The notes beneath the pieces were generated by a model. The model did no database searches and had not been told where the DNA came from. It was given only the letters and a program-made list of their open reading frames with translations. A stretch of DNA of 41,098 bases from Adlercreutzia muris (GTDB lineage: Bacteria > Actinomycetota > Coriobacteriia > Coriobacteriales > Eggerthellaceae): the NCBI RefSeq assembly GCF_008831045.1, contig NZ_WAJS01000027.1, positions 1-41,098 of the forward strand. Reading direction: 5' to 3'. Shown here piece after piece: positions 33,120-40,947 of this stretch. Position 1 is the stretch's first letter. Every line of letters begins with the position of its first letter. A program made the translations under genes and the position numbers.

Positions 33120-34406
33120 ATGAACAAGGACGCGCTGGTAATCGGATTGGCGCTGTTCGCCATGTTCTTCGGGGCCGGCAACCTCATCTTCCCGCCGTTC
33201 CTCGGCCTGGAATCCGGCGATCAGTGGCCCATCGGCCTTGCCTGCTTCGTCTTCGTGGACGTGGTCATCTCCTGCATCGGGGTCGTGGCTATCAACCGCG
33301 CCGGCGGCTCCATCCTCTCCATCGAGGGGGTGCTGGGCAAGCGGGCGGCCCTCGTGCTGAACACCGCCGCCATTTTGTGCACCGGCGTCATCATCGCGAG
33401 CCCCCGCACAGCCGCCACCACCTACGAGATGTCCATCGCCCCCTTGCTCGGCGACCAGATCGGCCTTCTGCCCTTCTCGCTGCTATTCTTCGCCGTGGTG
33501 CTGCTGCTCACCCTGCGCCCCGTCCGCATCGTGGACATCGTGGGCAAGGTGCTCACCCCGGTGCTCGTGGCCGGCATCGTTGTCATGGTGGCGGCCGGCA
33601 TCGCCACGCCGCTCGGTCCCGTGGGCGCTCCCGAGACGGCCACGGTGGTGGCCGACGGCATCTCGGCGGGCTACCAGACCATGGACATCCTCGCCGTGGT
33701 GGGCTTCGCCCTCATCGTGCAGGAGTCGGTGCGGGCCGCGGGCTATGCCGACGGGAAGAGCCAGCTGTCGGTGACGGCCCGGGCGAGCCTGGTGGCCTGC
33801 GTGCTGCTGACCCTGGTCTACGGCGGCCTCACCTACCTGGGGGCCACGGCGGCCACGGTGGTGCCCGCCGATGTGAACCAGGCCACCCTCATCACCCTCA
33901 TCACCGAGCAGCTCATGGGGCGCACCGGCCTCATGGTGCTCGGCGTGGTGGTGGGATTCGCCTGCCTGACCACGGCCGTGGGGCTCGTCGGCGCTACAGC
34001 GGCCTACGTGGAGCGCATCACCGACCGGCGCGTCGGCTACCGGGCGGCCCTCATCGCCGTGGTGGTCATCGCCCTGCTCATCTGCAACCTGGGTCTTACC
34101 ACCATCATCAGCCTGGCGGCCCCGGTGCTGTCGGTCATCTGCCCGCCGTTCATGATCACCGTGGTGCTGCTGCTGTTCCGCCGGCATATCCGCTCCACCT
34201 GGACCTTCAAGGGGGCCGCCCTGGCGGCCGTGGGGGCGAGCCTGCTTCTGACCGCCCACGACCTCACCGGCGCCTTCGCCTTCGTGGAGGCCGCGCCCCT
34301 CTACGTCTTCGGCTTCAGCTGGCTGCCCCCGGCCCTCATTGGCGCTGCGGCCGGCGCCCTTCTGGGGCGCCGGTTCGACGGCAGGGCGCCCCTTCCGCGG
34401 CCCTGA
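33120..34406 (+). CDS. brnQ: Branched-chain amino acid transporter (LIVCS family)
   Basis: A 428-residue membrane protein with about 12 segments. The N-terminus (LALFAMFFGAGNLIFPPFLG) is the hallmark of BrnQ, a sodium- or proton-coupled importer of leucine, isoleucine and valine. Other matches include FILTRPARTAATTYE-like SPRTAATTYEMS near residue 95. GGGAGG sits 3-4 nt before the ATG at 33120; an in-frame start further upstream lacks support. It follows purF by 217 bp in the same direction, but its own promoter is likely. A hairpin terminator covers its end. Substrate range beyond branched-chain residues is not predictable. Confidence 0.93.
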   Translation: MNKDALVIGLALFAMFFGAGNLIFPPFLGLESGDQWPIGLACFVFVDVVISCIGVVAINRAGGSILSIEGVLGKRAALVLNTAAILCTGVIIASPRTAATTYEMSIAPLLGDQIGLLPFSLLFFAVVLLLTLRPVRIVDIVGKVLTPVLVAGIVVMVAAGIATPLGPVGAPETATVVADGISAGYQTMDILAVVGFALIVQESVRAAGYADGKSQLSVTARASLVACVLLTLVYGGLTYLGATAATVVPADVNQATLITLITEQLMGRTGLMVLGVVVGFACLTTAVGLVGATAAYVERITDRRVGYRAALIAVVVIALLICNLGLTTIISLAAPVLSVICPPFMITVVLLLFRRHIRSTWTFKGAALAAVGASLLLTAHDLTGAFAFVEAAPLYVFGFSWLPPALIGAAAGALLGRRFDGRAPLPRP

Positions 34407-34433
34407 TCGGGCGGCCCGGGGACGCCGAATTTT
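34385..34433 (+). terminator. Terminator at the end of brnQ
   Basis: GGCGCCCC (34385-34392) pairs with GGGGACGCC (34418-34426, one bulge), with additional GC pairing inside, followed by GAATTTTA. The stem includes the brnQ stop codon. It is followed by the 12-bp palindrome GTGCACGTGCAC (34435-34446). Confidence 0.55.
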
Positions 34434-34434
34434 A

Positions 34435-34446
34435 GTGCACGTGCAC
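34435..34446. promoter_or_regulatory. Perfect palindrome GTGCACGTGCAC
   Basis: A 12-bp perfect palindrome between the brnQ terminator and the ech operon, 167 bp before the echA start. It could be an operator for ech, but nothing identifies a binding protein. Confidence 0.3.
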
Positions 34447-34612
34447 AACCACCCGTACCCTTTTACCGAGCATTAGCCCCTCCATCAGGGAAGGGGACGG
34501 CCCGGGGCGCGGTTCTTTGCTATGGTAGAGCGAAGATCTTCAGGGTCTCGCCCGGGCGGGGCGGATAGATTCCGCCGTGTCGGGCCGAAGAGAAGGGTAA
34601 GGAGGATCCTGT

Positions 34613-36547
34613 ATGGAACTCAGTCTCGGACTGCTCGGCTTCCTCATCGTGTTCCCCCTCATCGTCGCAGCGGTACTCTTGTTCGTGCGCCATGACGGCC
34701 CGCGCCGGGTCATCGTGTGCGCGGCGGCAGCGGTCATCGCGGCGGCGTCGGTGGCGCTCGTGGTGATGAATCTGGGGGCGGCCACCGTCTTGTTCTCGTT
34801 CGAGAGCGAGGTGGTCGACTTCGTCTGCACGGGCATCTCGGCGCTCATCGCCGCAGTCATCATCGCGTTCGGTGTGCGCTACAAGAACGCCCTGGCCATC
34901 GCCCTGGCCGCGGTGCAGATCGTCGGCACGCTCGTGCTGGAGTTCGTCTTCGCCCACGAGATCGAGGTGCCCTACGGGCTCTACTTCGACTCGTTGTCGC
35001 TGCTCATGGCCTTCATCATCGGCGTTATCGGCAGCGGCATCTGCGTGTACGCCCTCGGCTATATGGAGGACTTCCAGGCCCACCAGCCCGAAGGCGCCGC
35101 CGATCGCCGCCCGCTGTTCTTCGCCCTCATGTTCGTGTTCCTGGCGGCCATGTTCGCCATCGTGTTCTCGAACAACATGGAGTGGATGTTCACGGGCTGG
35201 GAGGTCACCACGGTGTGCTCCTTCCTGCTCATCGGCTACACCCGCACCGAGGAGGCCATCAACAACGCCTTCCGCCAGATCGTCATGAACCTGGCCGGCG
35301 GTCTGGGCTTTCTCGCGGCCCTGTACTCCTGCGCCATCACCGTGGGCACGTTCTCGTTTTTGGACTTCCTCGTCATCGGCGTGAACGAGCCGGCCATCGT
35401 CACCTTCGCCGTGACGGCCCTGGCCTTCGCCGGCATCACGAAGGCGGCCCAGATGCCCTTCCAGACCTGGCTTCTGGGCGCCATGGTGGCTCCCACCCCC
35501 ACGAGCGCCCTGCTGCACTCGTCCACCATGGTGAAGGCCGGCGTGTTCATGCTGGTGAAGCTGGCCCCGGTGCTCGCCGTGGCCCCGGCCCCCTCCATCA
35601 TGGTCATGCTCGTGGGCGCCATCACCTTCGTGCTCTGCTCCTTCATGGCCATCTCCCAATCCAACGCCAAGCGGGTGCTGGCCTACTCCACCATCGCCAA
35701 CCTCGGCCTCATCACGGCCTGCGCCGGCGTGGGCACCCCCGAGGCTGTATGGGCAGCCACCTTCCTCATCCTGTTCCACGCCATCGCGAAGTCGCTGCTG
35801 TTCCTGTGTGTCGGCACCGCCGAGCACCACATCGGCAGCCGCGACATCGAGGACATGGATCTCCTGTTCGACCGCATGCCGCGCCTGGCCCGCTTCATGA
35901 TGCTCGGCATCATGGCCATGTTCATCGCCCCCTTCGGCATGCTCATGGCGAAATGGGCCACGCTCGTGTCCTTCGTGGACGCCGGCCAGGTGGCCCTCAT
36001 CGTGATCCTCGCCTTCGGCAGCGCCGCCACGTTCATGTTCTGGGCCAAGTGGCTCGGCAAGCTGGCCGGCATCGCCGGCTCGCCGGAGAACGTGGAGACG
36101 ACCGTGAAGCCCACGGAGTGGACGGCCCTGCTGCTCATGGCCTGCCTGCTCGTGCTCGGCTGCGTGTTTCTGCCCCTCATCTCCGCTGCCGTCGTGGAGC
36201 CCTATATCTTCGGTGTCTACGGCACCGTCGGTCAGGACATCTCCGCCGACAACCTGTGGCTGGCTTCGCTGTGCACCGTCATCGTGGTCGTCGTCCTGTT
36301 CGCCGGTGTGGGCGCCAAGCCCAAGGGCCGCACGGTGGACGTGTACCTGGCCGGCGTGAGCCGCGACGGCGAGGCGCGCTCCTTCCAGAACGCCCTGTCC
36401 GGCACTGCCGAGGCCACGACGCGCAACTGGTACATGGAATCGGTGTTCGGCGAGGCCCGCATCGCGCCGGTGGGCGTGGTGTTCAACTCGCTCATCATGG
36501 TGGCCGCGTTCGTGGTGGCCTTCGTCGTGACCCCGTTGGTCTTCTAG
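34613..36547 (+). CDS. echA: Ech-type hydrogenase membrane subunit A (NuoL/HyfB-like antiporter subunit)
   Basis: A 644-residue membrane protein of the NuoL/MrpA family with some 14-16 segments; it forms the ion-pumping arm of the energy-converting hydrogenase. Key ionisable residues of the family are visible: E197 in TGWEVTT and K277 in ITKAAQMPFQTWL, then APTPTSALLHSSTMVKAG. Length fits EchA (about 640). AAGGAGGA six bases before the ATG gives a strong start. It is the first of six genes in the order echABCDEF with gaps of 1-12 bp. A possible extended -10 (TGCTATGGT, 34518-34526) is about 90 bp upstream; no clear -35. Confidence 0.93.
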   Translation: MELSLGLLGFLIVFPLIVAAVLLFVRHDGPRRVIVCAAAAVIAAASVALVVMNLGAATVLFSFESEVVDFVCTGISALIAAVIIAFGVRYKNALAIALAAVQIVGTLVLEFVFAHEIEVPYGLYFDSLSLLMAFIIGVIGSGICVYALGYMEDFQAHQPEGAADRRPLFFALMFVFLAAMFAIVFSNNMEWMFTGWEVTTVCSFLLIGYTRTEEAINNAFRQIVMNLAGGLGFLAALYSCAITVGTFSFLDFLVIGVNEPAIVTFAVTALAFAGITKAAQMPFQTWLLGAMVAPTPTSALLHSSTMVKAGVFMLVKLAPVLAVAPAPSIMVMLVGAITFVLCSFMAISQSNAKRVLAYSTIANLGLITACAGVGTPEAVWAATFLILFHAIAKSLLFLCVGTAEHHIGSRDIEDMDLLFDRMPRLARFMMLGIMAMFIAPFGMLMAKWATLVSFVDAGQVALIVILAFGSAATFMFWAKWLGKLAGIAGSPENVETTVKPTEWTALLLMACLLVLGCVFLPLISAAVVEPYIFGVYGTVGQDISADNLWLASLCTVIVVVVLFAGVGAKPKGRTVDVYLAGVSRDGEARSFQNALSGTAEATTRNWYMESVFGEARIAPVGVVFNSLIMVAAFVVAFVVTPLVF

Positions 36548-36554
36548 GAAGGGT

Positions 36555-37433
36555 GTGATTGAGATGACTTTGCTGACGACCCTGATCGGCACCCTCCTGT
36601 TCGCGCTCGCCGCGCCGGTGGTCGGGTGCCTGCTCGCCGGCCTCGACCGCATTATCTCGGCCCGCATGCAGGGCCGCGTGGGGCCGCCGCTTCTGCAGCC
36701 CTACTACGATGTGCGCAAGCTCTTCGAAAAGGAGCGCGCCAGTGTGAACGCCGTCGAGCGCGTCTACGTGGGGGCGGCCCTCCTGTTCGCCGTGCTCGCC
36801 GGCGGCATCTTCTTCTCCGGCGGCAACCTGCTTCTGTGCGTGTTCGTCATCACGCTCTCCAGCCTGTTCTTCATCATGGCGGCCTATTCCACCCGCAGCC
36901 CCTACGCCGAGGTGGGCGCGGCCCGCGAGACGCTCCAGGTGATGTCCTACGAGCCCATGGTGCTGCTCATGGCCGTGGCGTTCTTCCAGGTGACCGGCTC
37001 CTTCGATGTGGCCGCCGCCTTCGGGCTTCCGCATCCGGCGGTGTGCACTATCGGCCTTGTGTTTCTGGGGGTGCTGTTCATCCTCACCATCAAGCTGCGC
37101 AAGTCGCCCTTCGACCTGGCGCTGTCCCACCACGCCCACCAGGAGATCGTCCGCGGCGTGACCACTGAGATGAGCGGCTCGACCTTGGGTCTGGTGGAGA
37201 TCATGCACTGGTGCGAGAACGTGCTGTTCATGGGCTGGATCGGTCTGTTCTTTGTCTGGGGCGGCCCGCTTTCTCTCATCGCGGCGCTCGTCGCTGTGGC
37301 GGTCGTGTACTTCCTGGAGATATGGATCGACAATAACTTCGCCCGCGTGAAGTGGCAGTTCATGTTCAAGTCGGCGTGGCTCGTGGCCCTCGTGGCCGGC
37401 GGCGTGAACATCGCCGTGCTGGCGTTTCTGTAA
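36555..37433 (+). CDS. echB: Ech-type hydrogenase membrane subunit B (NuoH/HyfC-like)
   Basis: A 292-residue membrane protein of the NuoH family with about 8 segments. It docks the hydrophilic hydrogenase module to the antiporter arm. The first loop SARMQGRVGPPLLQPYYDVRK and the later SPFDLALSHHAHQEIVRGV, rich in charged residues near the interface, are typical of HyfC/EchB. Length matches EchB. The start ATG at the 7-bp gap after echA has GAAGGGTG upstream; an ATG at 36564 (MTLLTTL) is a possible alternative. Confidence 0.93.
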   Translation: MIEMTLLTTLIGTLLFALAAPVVGCLLAGLDRIISARMQGRVGPPLLQPYYDVRKLFEKERASVNAVERVYVGAALLFAVLAGGIFFSGGNLLLCVFVITLSSLFFIMAAYSTRSPYAEVGAARETLQVMSYEPMVLLMAVAFFQVTGSFDVAAAFGLPHPAVCTIGLVFLGVLFILTIKLRKSPFDLALSHHAHQEIVRGVTTEMSGSTLGLVEIMHWCENVLFMGWIGLFFVWGGPLSLIAALVAVAVVYFLEIWIDNNFARVKWQFMFKSAWLVALVAGGVNIAVLAFL

Positions 37434-37445
37434 GGAGGGACGAAA

Positions 37446-37889
37446 ATGGCATTCGCATCGAAATCGCCCTGGGTCATCCACTACGACGGTTCCAGCTGCA
37501 ACGGCTGCGACATCGAGGTGCTGGCCACGCTCTGCCCCGGCTTCGACGGCGAGCGGTTCGGCGTCATCAACACCGGCAACCCCAAGCATGCCGATATCTT
37601 CCTCGTCACCGGCAGCGTGAACGAGCAGAATATCGGCGTGGTGCGTGAGATCTACGAGCAGATGCTGGAGCCGAAGGTCGTCGTGGCCTGCGGCATCTGC
37701 GCTTGCTCGGGAGGGGTGTTCCACGACTGCTACAACGTCATCGGCGGCGTTGACAAGGCCATTCCCGTGGACGTGTACGCCCCCGGCTGTGCCGTGCGCC
37801 CCGAGCAGCTCATCGACGCCATCGTGGCCGGCGTGGCCAAACTCGACGAGAAGTCGGCGGCGATGAAGGCCGCCAAGAAGGGAGCGTGA
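37446..37889 (+). CDS. echC: Ech-type [NiFe] hydrogenase small subunit
   Basis: A 147-residue NuoB-like small subunit carrying the proximal [4Fe-4S] cluster that takes electrons from the NiFe site. Likely ligands are C18 and C21 in SCNGC, C85 in GICACSGG and C115 in APGCAVRPE. The length is close to other EchC proteins and lacks the signal peptide and extra clusters of uptake hydrogenases, as expected for group 4. The Lys/Ala-rich last ten residues are low complexity. AAGGAGGG lies seven bases before the ATG. Confidence 0.94.
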   Translation: MAFASKSPWVIHYDGSSCNGCDIEVLATLCPGFDGERFGVINTGNPKHADIFLVTGSVNEQNIGVVREIYEQMLEPKVVVACGICACSGGVFHDCYNVIGGVDKAIPVDVYAPGCAVRPEQLIDAIVAGVAKLDEKSAAMKAAKKGA

Positions 37890-37895
37890 GCGCCC

Positions 37896-38624
37896 ATGGA
37901 CCGATTCAGCCAAGTGTTCAACGAGGTGCCCCTGGCCGAGGTGCACGATCTGGCCGCCCGCCGCGCCGAGGAGGGCTGGCGCTACGTGCAGATCCTCGCG
38001 GTGAACACCGAGGAGGGCATCGATCTGGTGTACTCCTACATGAAGGACGGCCTGCTGGAGAACGACACGGTCGCGGCCGTGGGCGCCGATGATGCGGTGC
38101 CCTCCATCACCGACCTGTTCCTGGAGGCCTTCGTCTGCGAGAACGAGATCCACGACCTGTACGGCGTGGCCATCGAGAACATCGCCATCGACTTCGGCGG
38201 CATGTTCTACCAGCTGGCCGAGAAGGCCCCCATGACCGTGGTGAGCCCCGAGCAGCTGGCCGCCCGCGAGAAGGCGAAGAAGATCGCCGCCGCCAAGGCC
38301 GCCAAGGAGGCCGCGGCCCAGAAGGAGCAGGTAGCACCGGCCGCCCCTGCGGCCGTCGCCGGTCCCACCGAAGAGGAGATTCAGGCCAAGATCGCCGGGC
38401 TGGATCCCGAGAAGGCCGCCAAGGTGCGCGCCGCTCTGGAGGCGAAGGCCGCCAAGGCCGCCGCGGCCGCTGTCGAGACGGCTCCGGCCCCGTCGGCGGC
38501 GCTGACCGAGGAGGAGATCCAGGCCAAGATAGCGGGCCTCGATCCGGAGAAGGCCGCCAAGGTGCGCGCCGCTCTGGAGGCGAAGGCCGCCAAGGCCGCG
38601 AAGACGGAAGGGAAGGGGGAGTAG
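37896..38624 (+). CDS. echD: Ech-type hydrogenase subunit D (NuoC-like) with duplicated Ala/Lys-rich tail
   Basis: A 242-residue protein. Residues 1 to ~115 are a NuoC/EchD-like domain (FVCENEIHDLYGV near residue 80 is the family signature). The remaining ~125 residues are an Ala/Lys/Glu-rich extension not expected in EchD. Within it a 31-residue unit beginning EEEIQAKIAGLDPEKAAK occurs twice with a 46-residue period. It probably folds as helical hairpins separated by Ala/Pro linkers; its job is unknown. It lies 6 bp after echC and its stop is 1 bp before echE, so co-translation is likely. Confidence 0.9.
   Translation: MDRFSQVFNEVPLAEVHDLAARRAEEGWRYVQILAVNTEEGIDLVYSYMKDGLLENDTVAAVGADDAVPSITDLFLEAFVCENEIHDLYGVAIENIAIDFGGMFYQLAEKAPMTVVSPEQLAAREKAKKIAAAKAAKEAAAQKEQVAPAAPAAVAGPTEEEIQAKIAGLDPEKAAKVRAALEAKAAKAAAAAVETAPAPSAALTEEEIQAKIAGLDPEKAAKVRAALEAKAAKAAKTEGKGE
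38370..38600 (+). repeat. Intragenic 93-bp direct repeat in echD
   Basis: Copies at 38370-38462 and 38508-38600, exactly 138 bp apart. The last 53 bp (38409-38461 and 38547-38599) are identical including synonymous positions, while the first part differs only in a few third-codon bases. This points to a recent duplication or ongoing conversion. Confidence 0.9.
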
Positions 38625-38625
38625 C

Positions 38626-39714
38626 ATGGGTAAGGCGACCGTCATTCCCTTCGGCCCGCAGCACCCCGTGCTGCCGGAGCCTCTGCACCTCGATCTGGTG
38701 GTGCAGGACGAGACCGTCGTGGACGTGCTCCCGCAGATCGGGTTCGTGCACCGCGGCCTGGAGAAGCTCGTGGAGACCCGCGACTACAACCAGTTCATCT
38801 ACATCGCCGAGCGCATCTGCGGCATCTGCGCCACGGGCCACTCCATCGGCTACGCCGAGACGGTGGAGTCGCTCATGGGCGTGGAGATTCCCAAGCGCGC
38901 CGAGTACCTGCGCATCATCTGGCACGAGCTGTCCCGCGTGCATTCGCACCTGCTGTGGCTGGGCCTGGCCGCCGATGCTTTCGGCTTCGAGTCCATGTTC
39001 ATGCACTGCTGGCGTTTGCGCGAGCGCGTGCTCGACCTGTTCGAGAAGACCACCGGCGGCCGCGTGATCCTATCTGTGGTGAAGGTGGGCGGCGTGGTGC
39101 GCGACATCGACGCCACCCAGATGGCCGAGATCAACGCGGTGCTCGATGGGCTGAAGGACGACTACACCAAGATCATGAACACCCTGCTCACCGACACCTC
39201 GGTGAAGAACCGCACCGTGGGCGTGGGTCACATCTCCACCGAGGATGCCCGCTCGCTGTCCATGGTGGGCCCCTTCGCCCGCGCCTCCAACCTGCCCTAC
39301 GACGTGCGCTCCTTCGGCAAGGGGGCCTATGGCGACCTGGCCGACTTCCAGCCCATCGTGGCCACCGAGGGCGATTGCTACGCCCGCGTGAAGGTGCGCT
39401 GCCTGGAGGTGCTCCAGTCCATCGAGATCATCAAGGAGCTGGCGGCGAAGATCCCTGCCGGCGACATCGAGGTGGCCGTGAAGGGCGCTCCAGCCGACGG
39501 GGCCCAGGCCTCCAACGTGTTGGAGCAGCCCCGCGGCGAGTGCTACTACTACGCCCGCGGCAACGGCTCTAAGAACCTGGAGCGCATGCGCATCCGGACG
39601 CCAACCTCGCAGAACCTCGCCGGCATGACCGTGGCCCTGAAGGGATGCGATCTGGCCGACGTGAACATGATCATCCTGACCATCGACCCCTGCATCAGCT
39701 GCACGGAAAGGTAG
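38626..39714 (+). CDS. echE: Ech-type [NiFe] hydrogenase large subunit
   Basis: A 362-residue large subunit holding the NiFe(CN)2CO active site. Both cysteine pairs are present: C65 and C68 in RICGIC, and C356 and C359 in DPCISC, so this is a hydrogenase and not a complex I NuoD homologue. The protein ends CTER, three residues after the last ligand; there is no C-terminal peptide for an endopeptidase to remove. GGGGAGT precedes the ATG. Assembly still needs Hyp maturation proteins, which are not in this window. Confidence 0.96.
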   Translation: MGKATVIPFGPQHPVLPEPLHLDLVVQDETVVDVLPQIGFVHRGLEKLVETRDYNQFIYIAERICGICATGHSIGYAETVESLMGVEIPKRAEYLRIIWHELSRVHSHLLWLGLAADAFGFESMFMHCWRLRERVLDLFEKTTGGRVILSVVKVGGVVRDIDATQMAEINAVLDGLKDDYTKIMNTLLTDTSVKNRTVGVGHISTEDARSLSMVGPFARASNLPYDVRSFGKGAYGDLADFQPIVATEGDCYARVKVRCLEVLQSIEIIKELAAKIPAGDIEVAVKGAPADGAQASNVLEQPRGECYYYARGNGSKNLERMRIRTPTSQNLAGMTVALKGCDLADVNMIILTIDPCISCTER

Positions 39715-39720
39715 GCCGCC

Positions 39721-40077
39721 ATGGGAAGCTTCAAACTGGGGGGCATGACCTTCGGATCGCTGTTCAAGAAGCCGGAGACCCTGCTGTACCCCCTCGAGAC
39801 CAAGCCGGCCCCGGCCGGTCTGAAGGGTCACATCGTCAACGACGCGTCCCTGTGCATCCTCTGCGGCATCTGCGCCAAGGCCTGTCCGGCCGATGCCATC
39901 GTCGTGGAGAAGAAGGAGCGCACCTGGGCCATCGACCCGTTCCGCTGCGTCCAGTGCGGCAGCTGCGTGCGCGCCTGCCCCAAGGCCTGCCTGGCCATGG
40001 ATTCCGCCTACACCCCCATCGCCACGGCCCAGTCCTGCACCGTGCTCGAGGTGCCCGATCCCAAGGCCTCGGCCTAG
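39721..40077 (+). CDS. echF: Ech-type hydrogenase two-cluster ferredoxin subunit
   Basis: A 118-residue electron-transfer subunit with two [4Fe-4S] motifs: C45, C48, C51, C55 and C76, C79, C82, C86, each followed by Pro. It is NuoI-like and would pass electrons between soluble ferredoxin and EchC. Six bp separate it from echE and AAGGTAGGCC lies just before the ATG. It is the last gene of the operon; no good terminator follows within 100 bp, and the next strong one is at 40227-40258. Confidence 0.94.
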   Translation: MGSFKLGGMTFGSLFKKPETLLYPLETKPAPAGLKGHIVNDASLCILCGICAKACPADAIVVEKKERTWAIDPFRCVQCGSCVRACPKACLAMDSAYTPIATAQSCTVLEVPDPKASA

Positions 40078-40226
40078 GGGGCAGTCGGTCCTCGGCCGGG
40101 CGCCTCGCATTTCCCCGCCGGCCGGTGTCCATGGTGACGGAAAAGTAAGGTGAACGGGCCGTTAAGTTTCGTGGCGATGCTCTGTGCATGCGGGGCATCT
40201 GATAGAATTGCATCAGCTGGCATGAC

Positions 40227-40258
40227 AGTCCGGGCTCCTCGGGGAGTCCGGACTTTTT
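40227..40258 (+). terminator. Terminator between the ech operon and the phosphatidyltransferase gene
   Basis: AGTCCGGGCTCC pairs with GGAGTCCGGACT (12 bp, one G-T) around a 4-nt loop and is followed by TTTTT (40254-40258). It would end the ech transcript. A possible -10 TAGAAT (40203-40208) precedes it, so it could also be an attenuator in the leader of the next gene. Confidence 0.85.
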
Positions 40259-40278
40259 GAGAAGAGGAAGTGCATTCT

Positions 40279-40947
40279 ATGGCCGAGAACGCGAAGAGCC
40301 CCCGGGGAGCCGCCGACGAGGTGTCCCACAAGGTCTTCACCGTGGCCAACGTGATTTCCCTCATCCGCCTGCTCATGGTGCCGCTCTACCTCGCTCTGCT
40401 GCTGCAGGGCCTCAATCTGGCCGCCACTCTCGTGTTCGCCACGGCCGCGGCCACCGACTTCCTCGACGGGCAGATTGCCCGGCGCACTCACACGGTCACT
40501 CGCTTGGGCCAGCTGCTCGACCCTGCCATCGACCGCATCCTCATGATCACCGGCGTGCTCGGTGTGTTCCTCGTCGGCCGCATCCCCTTGTGGGTCATCG
40601 TCGTCGTGGTGGTGCGCGACGCCTACCTGCTCATCGGCGGCGGCTGGCTCATCTCCCGCTTCCGTATCCGCGTGCCCGTGGTCTATCCGGGCAAGTTCGC
40701 CACTACCTTCCTTTTCATCGGGTTCTCGGGGCTGCTGCTCAACTGGCCCCTCGTTCCCGGCCTGGGCTGGTGCGACCTATCCTGGCTGCCCGGCTTCAAC
40801 GGAGCTCCCGTGTCCTGGGGCATCTGGTTCATCTACGCCGGACTCGTGCTCTCGCTCGGAGTGACCGTCTACTATACCGTGGCCGCCGTGCGGCAGCTGC
40901 GGGACGCCCTCGCCCGGGAAAGGCTCGCCGGTCATGGCGCCGCGTAG
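40279..40947 (+). CDS. pgsA: CDP-alcohol phosphatidyltransferase (PgsA-like)
   Basis: A 222-residue membrane enzyme. The CDP-alcohol phosphotransferase motif DG-x2-AR-x8-G-x3-D-x3-D is complete (D63, G64, A67, R68, G77, D81, D85), with D60 before it. In this family the likely role is phosphatidylglycerol-phosphate synthesis from CDP-diacylglycerol and glycerol-3-phosphate. Cardiolipin synthase-type members share the motif, so the exact acceptor is not certain. About five membrane segments are visible. AGGAAG eight bases before the ATG at 40279 is the preferred start. Confidence 0.85.
   Translation: MAENAKSPRGAADEVSHKVFTVANVISLIRLLMVPLYLALLLQGLNLAATLVFATAAATDFLDGQIARRTHTVTRLGQLLDPAIDRILMITGVLGVFLVGRIPLWVIVVVVVRDAYLLIGGGWLISRFRIRVPVVYPGKFATTFLFIGFSGLLLNWPLVPGLGWCDLSWLPGFNGAPVSWGIWFIYAGLVLSLGVTVYYTVAAVRQLRDALARERLAGHGAA

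Noticed and set aside
38370-38600. Direct repeats read as a CRISPR array
   Set aside because: Only two copies, both in frame inside echD, with no spacers of regular size and no cas genes.
38626-39714. EchE as a complex I NuoD-type subunit, with the operon as a partial complex I
   Set aside because: Both nickel-binding cysteine pairs are present and the gene order is that of Ech, so it is a hydrogenase.
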